The notes under the pieces were generated by a model. It searched no databases. It had not been told where the DNA came from and saw only the letters and a program-made list of their open reading frames with translations. DNA of 64,000 nucleotides from Mycolicibacter longobardus (GTDB lineage: Bacteria > Actinomycetota > Actinomycetes > Mycobacteriales > Mycobacteriaceae): positions 186,001 through 250,000 of the forward strand of contig NZ_LQPG01000007.1 in the NCBI RefSeq assembly GCF_002102265.1, in the 5' to 3' direction. A program made the position numbers and the translations under genes. Numbering within the stretch: the first letter of the stretch is position 1; each line of letters begins with the position of its first letter. Below, in pieces: positions 1 through 8,681 of the stretch.

Positions 1-128
1 AGCAGGATCTGATGGGCGCGCATCACCGACGTCACCGCCACCATGCCGTCGGCGACCTCACCCCAGCCGGCGCGCTCCCAGTTGGCGCGGGCCAGTGCGA
101 TCGGGTCGGGCTCTTCGGGAGGGCTCAT
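1..128 (-). CDS. MarR-like transcriptional regulator, N-terminal part only (cut by the window edge)
   Basis: An ATG at 126-128 on the minus strand opens a frame that runs off the left edge. It reads MSPPEEPDPIALARANWERA and continues through GWGEVADGMVAVTSVMRAHQ. The helical N-terminus followed by a VTSVMRAHQILL-type segment resembles the dimerisation helix of MarR-family regulators, and a MarR-like regulator also lies downstream of map in M. tuberculosis. Only 42 residues are visible, so the DNA-binding domain cannot be checked. The gene starts 12 bp after the map stop and is probably the last part of the secY-adk-map transcript. The extracytoplasmic sigma factor and anti-sigma genes that sit between map and this regulator in M. 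tuberculosis are absent. Confidence 0.6.
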   Translation of the reverse strand, partial: MSPPEEPDPIALARANWERAGWGEVADGMVAVTSVMRAHQIL

Positions 129-140
129 GGTCCCCGCTCG

Positions 141-935
141 TCAGGAGATCGTCAAGATCCGGGGCCCGTCGTCGGTCACCGCGACGGTGTGTTCCCAGTG
201 CGCGGCGCGGGACCCGTCGGCGGTCACCACCGTCCACTCGTCTTCGAGGATGACGGTCTGGTCGGTGCCCAGGGTCAGCATCGGCTCGATCGCCAGCACC
301 GACCCGGCCACCAGCAGCGGTCCACGGCCCGGCGAGCCCTCGTTGGGCAGGAAGGGGTCCATGTGCATCTGGCGGCCGATACCGTGGCCGCCGTAGCCGG
401 CGACGATGCCGAACCCGCATTTGAACTCCGCCGACGCGGCGCGGGCACCGGTTTCGATGGCGTGCGAGACGTCGCTGAGCCGGTTGCCCACCACCATCGC
501 CGCGATCCCGGCCTCCATCGCCTGCCGGGTGGCCGCGGACAGGTTTTCGTCGGCGGGCGTCAGCGTCCCGATCCCGAAGGTGACCGCGGCGTCGCCGTGC
601 CAGCCGTCCAGGATCGCGCCGCAGTCGATGGACACCAGGTCGCCCGCTGCCAGCACCTCGGTCGCCGTCGGGATGCCGTGCACCACCCGGTCGTTGACCG
701 AGCTGCAGATCGACGCCGGGAAACCGTGGTAGCCCAGGAACGACGGCGTGGCGCCGGCATCCCGGATCACCGATTCGGCGACCTCGTCCAATTCCAGGGT
801 GGACACCCCCGCAGCGGCAGCCTCGCGGACCGCGGCCAAGGCCGCCGCGACGACGGCGCCGGCGGCGGCCATCGCGTCGAGCTCCCCCGGGCTGCGATGC
901 GGCACCGCTTTGCGCCGCTTCGGCAGTCCGATCAC
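141..935 (-). CDS. map: Type I methionine aminopeptidase
   Basis: Removes the initiator methionine from nascent cytosolic proteins. At 264 residues it has the length of short type Ia enzymes without a zinc-finger extension. The dinuclear metal ligands are visible: D104 (SIDCG), D115 (GWHGD), H184 (GYGGHGIG), E217 (AIEPM) and E248 (HWEHT), plus the catalytic H86 in NDRVVHGIP. The start is a GTG at 933-935 that directly abuts the adk stop at 936-938, so translation is probably coupled to adk. The order secY-adk-map is the conserved downstream part of the bacterial spc region. Assignment is secure at family level. Confidence 0.95.
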   Translation of the reverse strand: MIGLPKRRKAVPHRSPGELDAMAAAGAVVAAALAAVREAAAAGVSTLELDEVAESVIRDAGATPSFLGYHGFPASICSSVNDRVVHGIPTATEVLAAGDLVSIDCGAILDGWHGDAAVTFGIGTLTPADENLSAATRQAMEAGIAAMVVGNRLSDVSHAIETGARAASAEFKCGFGIVAGYGGHGIGRQMHMDPFLPNEGSPGRGPLLVAGSVLAIEPMLTLGTDQTVILEDEWTVVTADGSRAAHWEHTVAVTDDGPRILTIS

Positions 936-1487
936 CTACTGTCCCAGGGCGTGCAGTGCGCGGGAGAACACCTCGTCGAGCGTGCCGAGTGCGTCCACGA
1001 CATGCAGGTCGTGCTCGTCCTGGTAGTAGTCCAGCAGCGGCGTGGTCTCTTCGCGGTAGACGATCATGCGATTGTGGATGACCTCGGCGGTGTCATCGGC
1101 GCGACCACGTTCCTTGAGCCGCTTGAGCAGTTCACTCTCGGTGACCCGGAACTCCAGCACCGCGTCCAGCTTGGTCTGACGGCGTTCCAGCATGTCGTGC
1201 AGCGCCTCGGCCTGCTCCACCGAACGGGGGTAGCCGTCCAGGATGAATCCGCCTGCCGCATCGGGCTGGTCGATCCGGTCCTCGACCAGCGCGTTGGTCA
1301 GCTCGGGCGGCACCAGATCACCCGCATCGAGGTACTGCTTGGCCTGGCGGCCCAGCTCGGTGCCCTCGGCGATGTTGTGCCGGAACAGGTCGCCGGTGGA
1401 GATCTGCGGGACCCCCAGCTTCTCCGCCAGCTTCGCAGCCTGGGTGCCCTTGCCTGCGCCCGGCGGTCCCAGCAGTACGACTCTCAC
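936..1487 (-). CDS. adk: Adenylate kinase
   Basis: Catalyses the reversible conversion of ATP and AMP to two ADP in the cytosol. The 183-residue protein opens with [16 protein letters not shown], whose P-loop spans residues 7-15, and carries FILDGYPRS at 81-89, the conserved AMP/LID-side motif. The length fits the short-LID form typical of mycobacteria (about 181 residues) rather than the 214-residue enterobacterial form. The ATG overlaps the secY stop by 4 bp (1484-1487), and the stop abuts the map start, so the three genes form a translationally coupled operon. Confidence 0.97.
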   Translation of the reverse strand: MRVVLLGPPGAGKGTQAAKLAEKLGVPQISTGDLFRHNIAEGTELGRQAKQYLDAGDLVPPELTNALVEDRIDQPDAAGGFILDGYPRSVEQAEALHDMLERRQTKLDAVLEFRVTESELLKRLKERGRADDTAEVIHNRMIVYREETTPLLDYYQDEHDLHVVDALGTLDEVFSRALHALGQ

Positions 1488-2815
1488 TTGAGGAACCCTT
1501 CGTAGTTGCGCTGCATGAGCTGGCTCTCGATCTGCTTCACCGTGTCAAGGCCGACGCCGATCATGATCAGCACCGCGGTGCCGCCGAAGGGCAGGTTCTG
1601 GACTGTTCCGGCGCTGCCCATCGACAGGAACAGGTTGGGCAGCACCGAGATGACGCCCAGGTAGATCGAGCCGGGCAAAGTGATCCTGTTGAGCACGTAG
1701 CGCAGATAGTCCGCGGTCGGGCGACCCGGCCGGATGCCCGGAATGAAGCCGCCGAACTTCTTCATCTCGTCGGCACGCTCGTCGGGGTTGAACGTGATCG
1801 ACACGTAGAAGTAGGTGAAGAAGATGATCAGGCCGAAGTACACGCCGATGTAGACGAGACTGGACGGGTCGGACAGGTAGTTGCTGACGAGCTTGTCCCA
1901 CCAGCTGTTGCCGGAGCCTCCGCTGCCGCTGTGGACCAACTGGGTGATCAGCTGCGGGATGTAGATCAACGACGAGGCGAAGATGACCGGGATGACGCCG
2001 GCCTGGTTGACCTTCAGCGGCAGGTAGGTCGACGTGCCGCCGTACATGCGCCGGCCCACCATGCGCTTGGCGTACTGCACCGGGATACGGCGCTGGCCCT
2101 GTTCGACGAAGACCACGCCGACGACGATGGCCAGTGCCGCCAGCAAGACCATGGTGAACACCATGCCGCCGCGGGAGTCCAGGATGGTCTTGCCCTCGAT
2201 CGGGATGCGGGCGGCGATACCGACGAAGATCAGCAGCGACATACCGTTGCCGATGCCGCGCTCGGTGATGAGCTCACCGAGCCACATCACCAGCACCGCG
2301 CCCGCCGTCATCACCAGCACGATGACGATCAGCGTGAAGATGCTGTGGTCGGCGATGATGTCGTGACGCAGGCTGCAGGACTGCAGCAGGCCGCCGTTGG
2401 CGGCCAGCGCCACGATGCTGGTGGCCTGCAGGATGGCCAGCGCGACCGTCAGGTAGCGGGTGTACTGCGTCATCTTGTTCTGGCCGGATTGGCCTTCTTT
2501 ACGCAGTTCCTCGAAGCGCGGGATCACCACGGTGAGCAGCTGCACGATGATGCTGGCGGTGATATAAGGCATCACCCCGATGGCGAACACCGTCAGCTGG
2601 AGCAGCGCGCCACCGGAGAACAGGTTGATCAGCGAGTAGACCTGCGCCGCGTCGCCGCCGCTGACTTCCTTGATGCACTGCTGCACGTTCTGGTAGTCCA
2701 CGCCGGGCGACGGGATGGCCGCACCGAGCCGGTACACCACGATGATGCCCAGCGCGAACAGAATCTTGCGCCTGAGGTCGACCGTCCGCAGTGATGAGAT
2801 GAAAGCCGAGAACAC
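1484..2815 (-). CDS. secY: Preprotein translocase subunit SecY
   Basis: Channel-forming subunit of the SecYEG translocon in the inner membrane. The 443-residue protein starts [20 protein letters not shown] and shows about ten hydrophobic segments. The conserved [13 protein letters not shown] stretch of early transmembrane segments is present, as is the cytosolic loop motif [14 protein letters not shown]. The start is a GTG at 2813-2815 preceded by an AGGAGGAG ribosome-binding site. It is first in secY-adk-map and is separated from the rest of the spc operon (ending with rplO at 15717) by about 13 kb of accessory genes. The separation resembles the M. tuberculosis arrangement, but the content of the insert differs. 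Confidence 0.97.
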   Translation of the reverse strand: MFSAFISSLRTVDLRRKILFALGIIVVYRLGAAIPSPGVDYQNVQQCIKEVSGGDAAQVYSLINLFSGGALLQLTVFAIGVMPYITASIIVQLLTVVIPRFEELRKEGQSGQNKMTQYTRYLTVALAILQATSIVALAANGGLLQSCSLRHDIIADHSIFTLIVIVLVMTAGAVLVMWLGELITERGIGNGMSLLIFVGIAARIPIEGKTILDSRGGMVFTMVLLAALAIVVGVVFVEQGQRRIPVQYAKRMVGRRMYGGTSTYLPLKVNQAGVIPVIFASSLIYIPQLITQLVHSGSGGSGNSWWDKLVSNYLSDPSSLVYIGVYFGLIIFFTYFYVSITFNPDERADEMKKFGGFIPGIRPGRPTADYLRYVLNRITLPGSIYLGVISVLPNLFLSMGSAGTVQNLPFGGTAVLIMIGVGLDTVKQIESQLMQRNYEGFLK

Positions 2816-3122
2816 TCTTCTCCTCCTGCGCAGCCGAGGTCCGGTCGCGGCGTGCCGATGGGCTGTTTCGTTCCAGCCCTGGTTAGTCCTGGGTTAGTCC
2901 TGCGTTTTCACGTCGACGCGCGGGCCGATCATGACAAGCCACGCGTGTCTTATTGGCGCGTCAGCAGTCTACGAGACTAACAGCTCAGCACGGCGGGCCG
3001 GGCTGGCGTGGGGCGTCATTGTCAGCAGACGATCAGCGAGGAGGCGTACAGTCAGCGATAGCTCGTTAAATACGCTAACTAACTTTCGGGGATGTTCCCG
3101 ACATGGACAGGGAGTTCGCACC
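2816..3122 (+). promoter_or_regulatory. Divergent intergenic region secY / methyltransferase with repeated ACTAAC motifs
   Basis: This 307-bp non-coding gap lies between two divergent genes. It contains a perfect 11-bp tandem direct repeat GGTTAGTCCTG at 2881-2891 and 2892-2902. The core hexamer ACTAAC recurs on the opposite strand at 2976-2981 and 3078-3083. A GTTA/TAAC inverted pair is centred in GTTAAATACGCTAAC (3065-3079), where TAAATA-like sequence could be a -10 element for the methyltransferase. Promoters for both genes must lie here. Exact elements were not resolved, and no RNA gene was recognised. Confidence 0.5.
2881..2902. repeat. Perfect 11-bp tandem direct repeat upstream of secY
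   Basis: GGTTAGTCCTG occurs twice back to back, about 65 bp upstream of the secY start. The repeat is read directly from the sequence. Its position in a divergent promoter region suggests a protein-binding site, but that is inference. Confidence 0.6.
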
Positions 3123-4037
3123 ATGGCGCGCACCGAGAACGACAGCTGGGACCTGGCCTCCAGCGTGGGCACCACCGCCACCATGGTCGCGGCCGCCCGC
3201 GCGCTGGCCACCGTGGAGGCCGACGCGATCATCTCCGACCCGTTCGCCGCGCCGCTGGTGCGCGCGGTCGGCATCGATTTCTTCACCCGGCTGATCGACG
3301 GCGAGCTGGAACCGGCGGTGGCCGCCGAGGCCAAGGCCGCCGCGGGGCCGATGACCGCGGTGATGGCGGTCCGCACCAAGTTCTTCGACGACTTCTTCCT
3401 GCAGGCCGCATCCGCCGGCATCCGGCAGTCCGTCATCCTGGCCGCCGGTTTGGATTCGCGGGCCTACCGTCTGGCGTGGCCGCCGGGCAGCCACGTCTAT
3501 GAGATCGACCAGCCCGACGTCATCGAGTTCAAGACCCGCACGCTGGCCGCGCTGGACGCCCAACCCACGGCGGATCGCCGTACCGTAGCCGTCGACCTGC
3601 GCGATGACTGGCCGGAGGCCTTGCGCCGCAGCGGTTTCGACGAGACCAAACCCACCGCGTGGAGCGCGGAGGGTCTGCTCGTCTATCTGCCGCCGGAGGC
3701 GCAGGACCGGCTGTTCGACCACATCACCGCGTTGAGTGCGCCGGGCAGCCGGCTGGCCACCGAATACCACCCCGACGGCGCCGCCGCACTGACCGACTCG
3801 AACCAGTCTCTGGGCCAGCGCTTCGCCGATCAAGGCCTGGATCTCGACATCGCCAACCTGGTCTACTCCGGCGAGCGGAACCCGGTCGGGGCATACCTGA
3901 CCGACCGAGGATGGCAGGTGCGGGAACGCGCCCGGACCGAAGTCTTCGACGCCTACGGTCGCAGCTTTCCCGACGGCGAAATCGTTGCGCGGATGCGCAA
4001 TTCGGTTGCGATCGAGGCTATTCGTGCCGTGACGTGA
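3123..4037 (+). CDS. Class I SAM-dependent methyltransferase, UPF0677 / Rv0731c-like family
   Basis: A putative S-adenosylmethionine-dependent O-methyltransferase of the expanded mycobacterial family related to Rv0726c and Rv0731c. The substrate is unknown. The protein has 304 residues. The glycine-rich SAM motif [12 protein letters not shown] lies at residues 104-115, followed by the acidic YEIDQP motif near 126-131. The start at ATG 3123 was chosen because a GGGAG ribosome-binding site precedes it and the conserved N-terminus ([20 protein letters not shown]) begins there. The open frame extends further upstream to 2931, but that part lies in the divergent promoter region. The gene converges on the phosphatase-like gene with only 9 bp between stops. 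A Rv0731c-type methyltransferase next to secY is also seen in M. tuberculosis. Confidence 0.88.
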   Translation: MARTENDSWDLASSVGTTATMVAAARALATVEADAIISDPFAAPLVRAVGIDFFTRLIDGELEPAVAAEAKAAAGPMTAVMAVRTKFFDDFFLQAASAGIRQSVILAAGLDSRAYRLAWPPGSHVYEIDQPDVIEFKTRTLAALDAQPTADRRTVAVDLRDDWPEALRRSGFDETKPTAWSAEGLLVYLPPEAQDRLFDHITALSAPGSRLATEYHPDGAAALTDSNQSLGQRFADQGLDLDIANLVYSGERNPVGAYLTDRGWQVRERARTEVFDAYGRSFPDGEIVARMRNSVAIEAIRAVT

Positions 4038-4046
4038 CGAGCCGTA

Positions 4047-5453
4047 TCAGCCCGCCAGTGCGCCGACGTCGAGCAGCAGGGACAGGTCAGAGACATCCAG
4101 GTCCGGAACGGTGAACTCGGCGCCACCCGGCACCGGCAACGGGGCGTCGGTCGGCGCGATCACACCCGAGCCGAGCATGAACGCGATCGCCCGGGCCACG
4201 GCGTTGGTCGAGTCCACCACCAGGCCACCGACGGCGTCGTTCACCCACTGGGTGCCCTGAGCCAGCGCGCTGATCAGGAAGATGTCCTGGTCGACGATCC
4301 CCTGCAGGAACTTGTCGATGTCGGTGAAAACGCCGTTGAGCAGGTACGGGATGGTGGCGACCACCGTACGGATGCCCAGCGAGATGTCGTTGCCGATATT
4401 CGGGTAGCCGAACATCGCGATCGCCGAGTACAGCGCCTGCTGGAGATCGACGGGCGTGACGTTGCTGTTCAGGACGCTCGGGTCCAGGTGTATCGGGACG
4501 CCGTCGAAGTCCGACCGCAGCGGAATTCCGAAGAGCGACAAGATCGTGGGCGTGATGTCAGCCGTGGAGTAACTCAGGTTCTGGCTGCCGTCGGTCGCGT
4601 CGTCGCCGGCTCGATCGAAGATGACGAACGACGTCGTCTCGTTGGGCGACTGGAAGCCGTGACCGAAGCCCAGCGACTGCTGGTGGCCGTGGTCGGTGGT
4701 GAGGATGATCGACCAGTCGTCGCCGGTCTCCGCCCGCACGTAGGCGATCGCGGCCAGGATCTGTTGGATGTTGGCGCCCAGATTGATGACGGCCTGCATG
4801 TATTCTTCCGACCCGCCGCCGAACGAGTGCCCGGCCTCGTCGGCCTGCACCTGGTAGGAGAACAGGAAGCTCGAAATGTCGTCCGGGTTGTCCAAGGTAC
4901 CCATGATCCGGGCGATGGTGAGCGCGGTGACCAGCTCGTCGGTGTTGGCCCAGCTGTCCTCGAACGGGACGAAGACATTGTTGTCGACCGGGTAGTTGCC
5001 GGCGTCGGCCAACTGGTTGAGGTAGTCCCAGTTGCTGATGATCGTGGTGTCGATCTCGGGCTTGTTGTACTCGATCAGGTTGAACACCGATGGCCATTGG
5101 GTGTAGACCTCGGGCCGGAACAGGTTGTTGATCACGCCGTGCTTGTCGTCCCACACGCCGGTGAGGATCGTCGACCATGACGGTCCGGAGATCGTGGTGT
5201 GGTTGGTCAGGCTGGCGGCTCCGGTGATGCCCTGATCCATCGCGGTCTTGAAACCGCTGTCTTCGTTATAGGCGTATTCCAGGATCTTGGACAGGTTGAC
5301 GCCGTCGACACCGATCAGCAGCACGTGCTCGGCGGCCAGCATCCAGTCGGCGGACAGTGTGGACAGTCCCACCTGCGTCCCGACCGCCGCCCCTCCTCCG
5401 GCAACCAGGCTGGCGACCGCCGCACCACACAGAAACTGCTTGACTGTTGTCAT
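4047..5453 (-). CDS. Exported alkaline phosphatase / phosphodiesterase superfamily protein
   Basis: The 468-residue protein has an N-terminal hydrophobic segment (residues 8-30, AAVASLVAGGGAAVGTQVGL) consistent with a signal peptide or anchor. It carries a type I phosphodiesterase/nucleotide pyrophosphatase-like core. Candidate metal-binding positions are D50 in LLIGVDGVN, a Thr/Ser nucleophile region in NHTTISGPSWSTILTG (residues 85-100), a DEAGHSFG motif, and TTDHGHQ further on. The C-terminal third (LLNGVFTDIDKFLQG onward) lacks these motifs and resembles extensions seen in mycobacterial exported proteins. Substrate and localisation are inferred only from fold motifs. It is convergent with the methyltransferase, and a 148-bp gap separates it from the divergent esterase. 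Confidence 0.75.
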   Translation of the reverse strand: MTTVKQFLCGAAVASLVAGGGAAVGTQVGLSTLSADWMLAAEHVLLIGVDGVNLSKILEYAYNEDSGFKTAMDQGITGAASLTNHTTISGPSWSTILTGVWDDKHGVINNLFRPEVYTQWPSVFNLIEYNKPEIDTTIISNWDYLNQLADAGNYPVDNNVFVPFEDSWANTDELVTALTIARIMGTLDNPDDISSFLFSYQVQADEAGHSFGGGSEEYMQAVINLGANIQQILAAIAYVRAETGDDWSIILTTDHGHQQSLGFGHGFQSPNETTSFVIFDRAGDDATDGSQNLSYSTADITPTILSLFGIPLRSDFDGVPIHLDPSVLNSNVTPVDLQQALYSAIAMFGYPNIGNDISLGIRTVVATIPYLLNGVFTDIDKFLQGIVDQDIFLISALAQGTQWVNDAVGGLVVDSTNAVARAIAFMLGSGVIAPTDAPLPVPGGAEFTVPDLDVSDLSLLLDVGALAG

Positions 5454-5601
5454 GATCCAATTCCCTCGCCGAAGTTATGCGGGACCGATTTTGCGGCGAT
5501 ACTAGCAGGTTACCCAGGGAAAACTCAGGTTATTTGCCTAATCCGCTCATTGAAATCGCGATTCCGTGCTAGCCGACGGCCGGCCGCGGTATAACGCACC
5601 G

Positions 5602-6834
5602 ATGGTGCTCAAACTCAGGGTTTCACCGGATCTGATCGGCGGCGACGTCGACGAGGGCTACGGCAAGATCGCGGACGCGTTCCGCGCCAATTTCGCTGGC
5701 GGCCAGGAGGTCGGCGCCGCGGTTGCGGTGTACCGCGACGGCGTCAAGGTGGTCGACCTGTGGGGCGGCTACCGCGACGGCGTCGCCTTGCAGCCCTGGC
5801 AACCCGACACCATGGTCAATGTCTTCTCGAGCACCAAAGGTGTGGCAGCCCTGGCCGTGGCGTTGGCGGTGTCGCGGGGACTGTTCGGCTACGACGACAG
5901 GGTGGCCGACCATTGGCCGGAGTTCGCCCAGGCCGGCAAGGGTGAGGTCACTGTGCGGCAACTACTGGGCCATCAGGCCGGGCTACCCGTGCTGAAGCCG
6001 GCACCCACCTTGGCCGAGGTCGCCGACCCGGACCGACTGGCGCCGATCCTCGCCGCACAGCGACCGGTGTGGGCGCCGGGCACCCGGCACGGCTATCACG
6101 CGGTCACGCTGGGCTGGTATGAATCCGAGCTGATCCGTCGCACCGACCCGGCCGGCCGCACCCTGGGCCGGTTTCTCGCCGACGAGATCGCCAGACCCCT
6201 CGGGCTGGACTTGCACATCGGTCTGCCGAGTTCGGTGTCGCGCGACCGGGTGGCGCTGTTGCACCAGTGGAAACGGGTGGAGTCACTGCGGCACCTCAAC
6301 GTGATGCCGATGCGGCTGGTGGCCGCGTCGTTCAATCCGGTCGGATTGCTGGCCCGCGCGGGGTGTCTTCCGCGCGATGTCACTCCGTGGGCCGGCGACT
6401 ACAACCGCGACGACGTCCGCGCGGTGGAGATCCCCTCGGCCAACGGGATCGCGACGGCATCGGCCATCGCGCGACTCTACGGCGCCGCGGCGACCGCGGA
6501 TCCCGCCCTGCCCCTGAGCACCGATGTGCGCGATGCGCTCACCGCGATGCCGGCGCCACCGACCCGCGGCGAACGCGACAAAGTGCTGGGTGTCGAGGTC
6601 CTGTTCTCGCTGGGACTGTCCAAACCGGCCTTCGGCGCCGTCTTTGGTTCATCGGATAAGGCTTATGGCACACCGGGTTTCGGTGGGTCTTTCGGATTCG
6701 CCGATCCCGACACCGGGGTCGGTTTTTCCTACGTGATGAACCGTCTGGGCTTTCACCTCTACAGCGATCCTCGTGAACTCGCGCTGCGCCAGGCGCTGTT
6801 TCGCGACGTGCTCGGGGCCAGACCGCAGACCTGA
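5602..6834 (+). CDS. Serine hydrolase of the beta-lactamase / EstB-LipL family
   Basis: A 410-residue protein with the fold signatures of class C beta-lactamase-like esterases. The S-x-x-K motif is S76-S-T-K79 in FSSTKG, the Y-x-A/N element is Y165-H-A in HGYHAVT, and a GFGGSFGFADP segment near the C-terminus occupies the usual third motif. This family in mycobacteria (LipL, LipE, LipD) hydrolyses short-chain esters. True beta-lactamase activity is unlikely. The ATG at 5602 is preferred over an in-frame GTG at 5566 because MVLKLRV matches the typical family start. No signal peptide is seen. It converges on sppA with 20 bp between stops. Confidence 0.85.
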   Translation: MVLKLRVSPDLIGGDVDEGYGKIADAFRANFAGGQEVGAAVAVYRDGVKVVDLWGGYRDGVALQPWQPDTMVNVFSSTKGVAALAVALAVSRGLFGYDDRVADHWPEFAQAGKGEVTVRQLLGHQAGLPVLKPAPTLAEVADPDRLAPILAAQRPVWAPGTRHGYHAVTLGWYESELIRRTDPAGRTLGRFLADEIARPLGLDLHIGLPSSVSRDRVALLHQWKRVESLRHLNVMPMRLVAASFNPVGLLARAGCLPRDVTPWAGDYNRDDVRAVEIPSANGIATASAIARLYGAAATADPALPLSTDVRDALTAMPAPPTRGERDKVLGVEVLFSLGLSKPAFGAVFGSSDKAYGTPGFGGSFGFADPDTGVGFSYVMNRLGFHLYSDPRELALRQALFRDVLGARPQT

Positions 6835-6854
6835 CAGCTACCGCGTATTGCCGC

Positions 6855-8627
6855 TTACCAGCGCGACTCCCCTAGCCACAGCACCTGCGTACCGTTGACC
6901 GACCGCTCGACCTGGTCGACGATCCCGCACAGTGACCGAACGAGCAGCCCGCCGAGAGCATCGGAGAGCACCGCGGCGGGCTGCGACGACTGGCGCGGCC
7001 GGACGAACTCCCACAGCGACGAGCCCGGGTAGGACACCGTGCGGACCTGCGCGTCGGCATCGAGGCCGGCCAGCACCTTGGCGCGACGGACCGCGGTGCG
7101 CAACCCGCCCAGCTCGTCGACCAGGCCACGTTCGGCGGCGTCGGCCCCGGTCCACACTCGCCCGCGCGCCACCGCGTCCACCGCCTCGGTGGACAGCTTG
7201 CGGCCTTCGGCGACCCGCGCGACGAAGTCGGTGTAGAACAGGTCGGCTTCGGTCTCCACCTGCTCCAGCTGTTCGGCGGTGAACGGGGTGTTGATCGACC
7301 AGGCGTCCGCGTTGGCTCCGGTACGCACCGTGTCGGTGCCGACGCCGAGGCGGTCCTTGAGCTGGCGGGCGACCACCTTGCCGGTCACCACCCCGATCGA
7401 TCCGGTGATGGTGCCGGCGTTGGCCACGATGGTGTCGGTGGCCGCCGAGATGTAGTACCCGCCCGAGGCTGCAACCGCGCCCATTGAGGCCACCACCGGT
7501 TTGCCGGCCTCGCGGGCCTGCTGCACCGCCCGCCAGATGGTCTCCGAACCGGTGACCGACCCGCCCGGGCTGTCCACTCGCAGCACGATCGCGGCGACGT
7601 CGTCGTCGGCGCACGCCTCACGCAGTGCCGCCGCGATCGTGTCGCCACCGACGCTGCGATTGCCCAGCGGCGACAGCTGCGGCCCGCCCGAGCCGCTGAC
7701 GATCGGACCGGCCACGGTCACCACGGCGATGGTCGGTTTGGGCTTGCGCCCGGGCAGGCCCGACCCGGACCGCTCGGCGGTGGCGTTGGCATAGCGGGAC
7801 AGGTACAGGCGAGGTGGCGCGCCGTCGTCGTCCGCGCTTTCGATCCCCTCGCCGCCGATCAGTTCGGCGATCCGGTCATAGGCCTCGTCGCGGAACCCGA
7901 TCCGATCGATCAAGCCCGAGTCCAGCGCGTCGTCGCGCAGCAGCGGGGCCTTGTCGGCCAGGCTGTCAACGACCGCGGGGTCCAGGTTCCGGGATTCGGC
8001 GACGGCCCGGCGCACCTGGGCATGCAGGCTCTGAACCAACGCGGTGTCGGCCTCGCGGTGCGCGTCGGTGTAGGAGTCCTGGGTGAACAGATTGGCCGCC
8101 GACTTGTATTCGCCGCGGGCGACGAACTGCGCCTCGATTCCGGCCTTGTCCAGCGCGGTGCGCAGGAATGTCGCGTTGGTGGCGAAGCCGACCAGCCCCA
8201 GCGTCCCCGACGGCTGCATCCACACCTCACCGAACGCCGAAGCCAGATAGTAGGACAGCGTGCCCGGATAGGTCTCGGCCCACGCCAGCGACGGCTTGAC
8301 GGCGGTGAAGTCGGCGATCGCGGCGCGCAACTCCTGCACAGGTCCGGCAGCTGCGGCCGAAAGCTGCACCCTCGCAATCAATCCGGCAACGCGCGGATCT
8401 TCGGCCGCGCGATAAATCGCGGCCACCACGTCGCGCAGCACCGGCGGCCGGCCACCGGAACGAATCAGCGCCAGCGGATCGAAACCGCCGGTCTCGTGCG
8501 GCAGTTCCTGCAGGTCCAACTCGAGCACGACGCCGTCGGGCACACCGTGGTGCCGGGCGGTGTCGATGCGGCGGGCGACGCCGCGCAGGTCGTCCAGGCC
8601 GGGCATTGACGGCAGCAGGGAGAACAT
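6855..8627 (-). CDS. sppA: Signal peptide peptidase SppA (protease IV), 67K type
   Basis: A membrane-associated serine protease that degrades cleaved signal peptides. The 590-residue protein has two S49 domains in tandem, as in 67K-type SppA. The dyad lysine is K175 in RGEYKSAANLF in the first domain. The serine is S388 in AVAASGGYYISA in the second domain. DSPGGSVTGSE (about 352-362) is the usual oxyanion-side motif. The ATG at 8625-8627 is chosen because AGGGTGAG lies just upstream on the coding strand. sppA follows the spc ribosomal genes in M. tuberculosis too. The PGRS gene lies upstream on the same strand, ending 54 bp before this start. Confidence 0.93.
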   Translation of the reverse strand: MFSLLPSMPGLDDLRGVARRIDTARHHGVPDGVVLELDLQELPHETGGFDPLALIRSGGRPPVLRDVVAAIYRAAEDPRVAGLIARVQLSAAAAGPVQELRAAIADFTAVKPSLAWAETYPGTLSYYLASAFGEVWMQPSGTLGLVGFATNATFLRTALDKAGIEAQFVARGEYKSAANLFTQDSYTDAHREADTALVQSLHAQVRRAVAESRNLDPAVVDSLADKAPLLRDDALDSGLIDRIGFRDEAYDRIAELIGGEGIESADDDGAPPRLYLSRYANATAERSGSGLPGRKPKPTIAVVTVAGPIVSGSGGPQLSPLGNRSVGGDTIAAALREACADDDVAAIVLRVDSPGGSVTGSETIWRAVQQAREAGKPVVASMGAVAASGGYYISAATDTIVANAGTITGSIGVVTGKVVARQLKDRLGVGTDTVRTGANADAWSINTPFTAEQLEQVETEADLFYTDFVARVAEGRKLSTEAVDAVARGRVWTGADAAERGLVDELGGLRTAVRRAKVLAGLDADAQVRTVSYPGSSLWEFVRPRQSSQPAAVLSDALGGLLVRSLCGIVDQVERSVNGTQVLWLGESRW

Positions 8628-8681
8628 GGAACTCACCCTACCGGCGCCCTCCGACATGCCCGGCCGGACGAAGTCCCGGTC

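Noticed and set aside
12..1505. Long plus-strand open frame opposite map and adk
   Set aside because: It is a GC-rich antisense shadow of map and adk and has no recognisable family features.
2931..3122. In-frame upstream extension of the methyltransferase
   Set aside because: The segment lies in the divergent promoter region, and the conserved family start is at 3123 with a good ribosome-binding site.
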